This document shows, piece after piece, positions 59,473 to 64,000 of a DNA stretch of 64,000 nucleotides. Origin of the DNA: Cryptococcus deneoformans JEC21. Lineage: Eukaryota; Basidiomycota; Tremellomycetes; Tremellales; Cryptococcaceae. The position numbers were made by a program, and so were the translations under genes. Where the stretch lies: contig NC_006693.1 of NCBI RefSeq assembly GCF_000091045.1, positions 1,044,799-1,108,798 on the forward strand. Reading direction: 5' to 3'. The notes beneath the pieces were generated by a model. The model worked only from the letters and a program-made list of their open reading frames with translations, had not been told where the DNA came from and did not search any database. The first letter of the stretch is position 1. Each line of letters opens with the position of its first letter.

Positions 59473-60581
59473 CTAAGCACCCTGCTCAGGTCCATACCTC
59501 TCATTATCCCCCAGCTCATCCATTACAGGATATTGAGAAGCAGATAATAGTGCTGATATGGACTCATAAGCCGCATGAGCATTGGCTTCCAGTTCTGCCT
59601 GACTCGCCCGATAACCACCCGTATAATGATGAGGCCGCGCGGGATAATGATGATGGGTGGCAGAAGCATATTGTCGACTTGGGCCTGATGAACTTGGATC
59701 TACAGGAGTGTGTATGGGAGTCGACTTGCTAGTGGTACCGTTCGAAGAGAGAGTTGATGCGGCGCCCTCTTCATGAAAAGCTCTGGGATCAAACGGCCTG
59801 AAATTTGGATCGTTGGGATTACCAGGCGGAGGTGGTGGTAAGTCCAGATTATGGCAGGGATAACGGAAGGGAGTCAAGCCGAACGGATAAGGTGGTCGGT
59901 TGTAAGAAGACTACGGTCGCATACCATTCAAGTAGGCACCACATAACCTCAATTTTGCGACGGATGTTACTCACATTTCTTCTTGGGTCATGAGCTACAG
60001 CCACCGAAGCCAAAGACTCCATCCCTGTAGCACCACTGCGCGAACTCTTTCTCGAGGGGCCAGCTACAGAAGAGCCAGACCCATAAAGTGTATCTTTACG
60101 ACCTTGTATGGCTGCATGTAGCTTAAAAGGCGAAGCTATCCTCAGTCGTTTCTGTAATGACTCAGCGCTGGTTCTCAAGACAAAGAGGTCACAATTTCCT
60201 CACACTGCTCTCAGCATTATACGCGTCTTGCACGTTGGGCGTTTGTCCATCTGTACTACTAACGCCCCTTACCCCATCATCGCTGCCCCTTGCTCGTCTC
60301 GGCCTGCCCCTGCCCCTCCGGCTCGTGCTGGCAGCATTACCAGAACTGCTTCCCCCCTTTGCTTTCCGCTTTCCCCTTGAGGAGCCTGCTATTGGTGGTT
60401 CTCGTAATGAAGGATCTACGACGGGCTCGATCATAATGCTCTCTTTCCCTGGTTTCGCTGCAAACAAGTATCATGGATGGCAAGATGGAGGTGGGGCCCA
60501 GCATATATTTCGTTGGCACCCGTTATTGGGCGCGGAACCAAATCTCATGGGCGGGGTTGATAGCCGAGATCTGTGAGACAT
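59473..60581 (-). CDS. Unrecognised AT-hook protein
   Basis: I do not recognise the family. The frame begins MSHRSRLSTPPMRF at 60581 and continues, through an 81-nt intron with an unusual GTTCCG donor, to KPGKESIMIEPVVDPSLREPP; a simpler start is the Met at 60434. SRRGRGRPRRARGSDD is an AT-hook (RGRP core). After another splice, KRLRIASPFKLHAAIQGRKDTLYGSG and MESLASVAVAHDPRRN follow. The last exon reads SSYNRPPYPFGLTPFRYPCHNLDLPPPPP and ends MDELGDNERYGPEQGA at 59473. The protein is low complexity, basic in the middle and Pro/Ser/His-rich at the end, so a nuclear DNA-associated role is plausible. It lies head-to-tail with MAK5. Confidence 0.6.
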
Positions 60582-60738
60582 TCGTTTCTCTTTGCTATTC
60601 GTTTCTTCGTTTGTCACGGTTCTATTCTCCTTTTTGTCTCTATGTTTCTTTGCATTGGGAAAAGAATATGGAATGAGTTGGTAGTAAATAATGGGATATA
60701 CAGCTATGCATGCACAAGCGCCTGAGGGAATGATATAA

Positions 60739-63370
60739 TCATCGGCCCTCCACCTTTTTCTTCTTGACAGCTCCAGGTCTCCCAGATCCTAATTTTCTCT
60801 TCCCAGTCTTCTCCACTTGGTCGTAAGCTTTGCTAGTGCTTGCACCCAACAACATCCCGTGACCTATATGGTTATCAGCCTTCTGTGAGACAGGATTTAT
60901 AAAGAGGGGGGACAAACTCACCGGTTGATTTGATTAGGTCATCCACGATGACTTTACTTCCACTTGTCGGATACCTGATCGACACACCCCTTGCGACAAG
61001 CTTCTCCTGCAACAAAGCCTTCAACTCCATCTTCAAATTCTCCACAGATGCTTTGCCTTTGCCCCTATCCTGCTTCTTAGGTTTATAATAAGGAGCATCG
61101 GGATCATCGTCTTCTCCATCGAGCATGGAAGGGTCGATATCAATATCCATGGCCTCGGCAGCTTCGAGTAACCAGTTTTTATCGTGAGTTGCTTTGGTCG
61201 CTCGATGTTGTGCCTTCTCAATTTCAGTCGCCACTCTCAGTCGCTCACGAAGAGAAGGAAGGAAACCGGCTTCGATAGGCAGATCGGGTAGCTCATGCGT
61301 TCGCTCAAGGCTCTTCATCAATGCCCTCTGGACAGACTTTTCATCCGGAGACACAAGTTGTAATGCGAAACCCTCATTTTGGGCTCGAGCAGTACGACCT
61401 GATCGGTGAATGTACGCGTCCGCCGTTCGGGGCAGGTTGAAGTGAACAACGTGATCAACTTGGGGGATATCCAAACCTCGCGCAGCGACGTCGGTTGCAA
61501 TCAGGATACCTTTGGGGTTGGATTTGAATCGGTCGAGGTTCTTAAGACGCTGCTTTTGTTGGAGATGGGAGTGAAGAGGGAAAACGGGAAGTTGGAGGAG
61601 AGTGAAAAGGGGGAGAAGACGACGGATAGAGTCGATAGAGTTAACAAAGACGATAGATCTGCCAGGGTATCGGAGAAGGAAATAATAGAGATAGAGATCC
61701 TGCATGAGGTATTAAATTAGCTCATTGCAAGTGGATGAGATTGCATACCTTGTCGTCCTTTGTAGACTCGATCATACTCTCCCTCAATGAGGAAACGACA
61801 CCTCCTTCGGGGGACAAATCAATAACTTCGGGGTTCTCATCTCTAAAATCAAGCTTCTCCACCAAATCCTCTACAGTAACATTAGCTATGGTCTAATAGC
61901 TATGGTCTAAAAAGGACCCATGTGAACTTACCAAGAGTAGATGACCTTTTTCCTTTCCCTTTCCAAGATCTGCTTCTCCTCTTGAGGTTCTTCTGCAAAT
62001 CCTTGGAAAGAGTAGCGGAGAAAACAAACGTCTGCATGTCCTCCCTAGCCGTTGACTCTTCAAAGAGAGTAGCCATAGCTTGGAATACGGGGTCATCATC
62101 ATCAGGGCCTTGTTGGCTAGTTTCAACACATTAGCCACGGTCGATCCGAAATACAAGGAGGGCTTACGCGGTAGAACGTTGAGTAAGTTTGACGATACTC
62201 TCCAACTCTGCAAAGTGTCCGTTCTCAATCATTCGGTCCGCCTCATCAATAACCAAAAATCTTAATGTCCTGACACTCGTCGCGAGCTCATCATCCTACA
62301 AATATGTAAGCCAAAAGCGCCAAACCAACAGTAGATGGACTCACAGCCTTGATGAGGTCCCATAACCGGCCAGGAGTCGCAACAATGACATCACATCCCC
62401 TCTCTAAAATTCTCTTCTGCTTTTGCGCACTTAGACCACCAACGACAGAGCCAACGCTGACTCTAGGTGGGCCTTGCGGTTTCTCCCCATCTGGAGTGGC
62501 GAGTGCATGTTTCAACAAGGCATTGAGATGGTCCATCACTTGCAGAGCAAGTTCTCTTGTAGGACAAAGGACTAAAGCGGACAAGGGGCGCTTGATGCCA
62601 GCTTTCGATTTGCGTTGGCCAAGGAGATAATGGAGGATGGGTAAAGAATAAGCGAGTGTTTTACCGGAACCGGTTTCCGCGACACCAACGACGTCTCGAC
62701 CAGTAATTCCAGCGGGGATGGCTCGAGATTGGATGGCAGTAGGAGCGGTGAAGCTGGATGCAAGGAAAGAACGCTTGAGGGAGGGATGAAGGGAAATAGA
62801 AGACCATTCCGGGAGAAGGTCATCTGGGGATCTATCAGTACTAGCTATATCATCAAACATGTACATACCGTTGAAAGCAGGCTCGTCGTCTAAATTGGGA
62901 TGTTCCTCCTCGTCTGCAGCGTTGAGGTCCTCTTCAGCGAACCCAGCGAAATCGGGGAACTCTTCTTCATCATCCTCCTCAACGGCTTCTTTGTCATCGG
63001 CCTTTTTACCTTCCTCAGTTTCACTTGCTGAAGAGGCTTTCTCATCGTCTCCTCGCCCTTCTTGATTGGGTTCCTCTTGCGCGGCGTTCTTCTTGCCCTT
63101 ACTCGTCTTGCTTTCCACTTCGACAAATTTTGCAATCTTTCTCCCACCATCGGTCTCTTCCCACTCAATCCCAACATCTTCGAGCTCCTCAAGCATCATC
63201 ATACCGCCCCCACCGTCGATGCCAGAAAAGCTTGAAGTTTTGACGGGCTTCCATGTGAGCGTGTCGGCCGTAACATACTTTTTGGGCTTCTTCTCCGTAG
63301 TAGGCTTAGATGGGGCTCTCACAGACTTCTTGTTGAGCTTGAGCTTGGTCTTCTTGTCAATCTTCGCCAT
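60739..63370 (-). CDS. MAK5: MAK5, DEAD-box RNA helicase of ribosome assembly
   Basis: Nucleolar ATP-dependent helicase needed for 60S ribosomal subunit maturation (DDX24 in animals). The start at 63370 gives [16 protein letters not shown]. An N-terminal signature [18 protein letters not shown] and an acidic spacer precede the core. Seen motifs are [12 protein letters not shown] (Q), AETGSGKT (I), PTRELALQ (Ia), GG (Ib region), [17 protein letters not shown] (II), FSATLS (III), IVFVNSID (IV), [22 protein letters not shown] (V) and HRSGRTARA (VI). The C-terminus carries [14 protein letters not shown] and a basic [14 protein letters not shown] end. Introns lie near 62850, 62320, 62200, 61880 and 61735, plus one near 60900. 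It is divergent from NSE1 with 241 bp between starts, a region that carries a TCACGTGACC site and a 20-bp tandem duplication. Confidence 0.94.
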
Positions 63371-63388
63371 GATCGATGAAATAACTCC

Positions 63389-63428
63389 GGGATACTATGA
63401 GTACAGTGGGGATACTATGAGTACAGTG
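63389..63428. repeat. 20-bp tandem duplication upstream of MAK5
   Basis: GGGATACTATGAGTACAGTG occurs twice without a gap at 63389-63408 and 63409-63428, just upstream of the MAK5 start codon. The copies are identical, suggesting a recent slippage event in the MAK5 5' leader. Confidence 0.9.
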
Positions 63429-63486
63429 CTTCTGCCATTCTTCATTGTTCCGACTTTTGAAGCTCAACTTTTACATGATAAACAAA

Positions 63487-63496
63487 TCACGTGACC
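63487..63496 (-). promoter_or_regulatory. CACGTG-type site upstream of MAK5
   Basis: TCACGTGACC lies 117 bp upstream of the MAK5 start codon and 116 bp upstream of the divergent NSE1 start. It is identical to the site 107 bp upstream of the NOL8-like gene and in the same orientation relative to the ribosome-assembly gene. Confidence 0.5.
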
Positions 63497-63611
63497 TTTA
63501 AACGCGTCTCCTTTGGTTCTTTCACGGTAATAATAATCTTCCCTGGCAACGACGGAGGACGCGTTCGTTCTTGCCTTTCCATCTCCCTTCCGAATATATC
63601 GAGCGTAAACA

Positions 63612-64000
63612 ATGTCCAGAGACGCTATAACGAATGCGGCAGGTACTGTCGAATCGACTCTCCTCCATCAGGTGTTCATCCAGTCATTACTCTCCCGACG
63701 TGTTGTCTCCGAAGCCATTGCGCTCGAACTTTATAAACGCGCTGTCACGGCAGTCCGCGGTATGTCTTTTGTATGTCAATATAGACAATGCTCAATTAAA
63801 ATTATGCAGCCTACGACAGACAGTTTAATCCTCCGTACGCTATAAGCGGTCATGGAGTGGCAAGTTTCGTGACCGACGTGTCGACTTTGCTGCACAGTGT
63901 GAGCTTGGAAGTAATTCGAACTATCGATCAGCGATCCGATCGAGCCTTTTTTGTGCTTGTGAGTCCTGTCGGATGACACTGTTTAGATTATAAAGCTGAC
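63612..64000 (+). CDS. NSE1: NSE1, SMC5-SMC6 complex subunit (5' part)
   Basis: The first two exons of a gene cut by the window edge. The start MSRDAITNAAGTVESTLLHQVFIQ at 63612 runs to a donor after AVTAVR. The second exon (about 63809-63960) reads YDRQFNPPYAISGHGVASFVTDVSTLLHSVSLEVIRTIDQRSDRAFFVL. LLHQVFIQSLLSRRVVSEAIALELY matches the winged-helix start of Nse1, a RING-like subunit of the SMC5/6 complex in DNA repair. The RING finger lies beyond the window. A phase-0 donor GTGAGT follows the second exon near 63960. Confidence 0.8.

Overview
The window is nuclear DNA of a basidiomycete yeast, most likely a Cryptococcus of the neoformans/gattii complex. The evidence is dense genes broken by many 50-65 nt introns with GTRNGT donors, basidiomycete-style protein families (a Zn2Cys6 cluster with a C-x8-C last spacing, an Itr-type inositol transporter, a DPBB secreted protein) and eukaryotic core genes. 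Species assignment is inference from content; no marker gene is present. All spliced models were built by eye from splice signals and reading-frame continuity.

Left part (1-18000): six metabolic genes lie together. They are a sugar transporter, a Zn2Cys6 transcription factor, an SMP-30/gluconolactonase-like lactonase, a divergently transcribed short-chain dehydrogenase, an Itr-type inositol/sugar transporter, and a TIM-barrel isomerase/dehydratase resembling fungal 3-dehydroshikimate dehydratase. Together they look like an uptake, oxidation, lactone-opening and regulation module for a sugar, polyol or cyclitol. A 118-bp inverted-repeat element (12579-12696) sits between the dehydrogenase and the second transporter, and a 27-bp copy of its arm sits at 78-104, so the copies bracket the first four genes.

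Middle (19000-46600): a bHLH regulator, an uncertain small gene, CTF18 (sister-chromatid cohesion clamp loader), ELP4 (Elongator), a secreted double-psi beta-barrel protein, a NOL8-like nucleolar RRM protein, a PAQR/IZH membrane protein, a GH3 beta-glucosidase with a PA14 insert, a GT32 inositol-phosphorylceramide mannosyltransferase, and a decayed Ty1/copia fragment. Gene-poor stretches of 2-3 kb lie at 20330-22336, 23020-25484 and 40899-43948.

Right part (47000-64000): compact housekeeping genes. These are a SERF-like small protein with two 7-nt coding exons, eIF2A, PRPP synthetase, the meiotic recombination factor MND1, an intron-containing tRNA-Ser(AGA), the splicing factor SYF2, the PHO85-type kinase (whose start codon appears to be split by an intron), an unrecognised AT-hook protein, the DEAD-box helicase MAK5, and the 5' part of NSE1 (SMC5/6 complex), cut by the window edge. 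The two ribosome-biogenesis genes (NOL8-like and MAK5) share an identical TCACGTGACC site at nearly the same distance and orientation upstream of their start codons.
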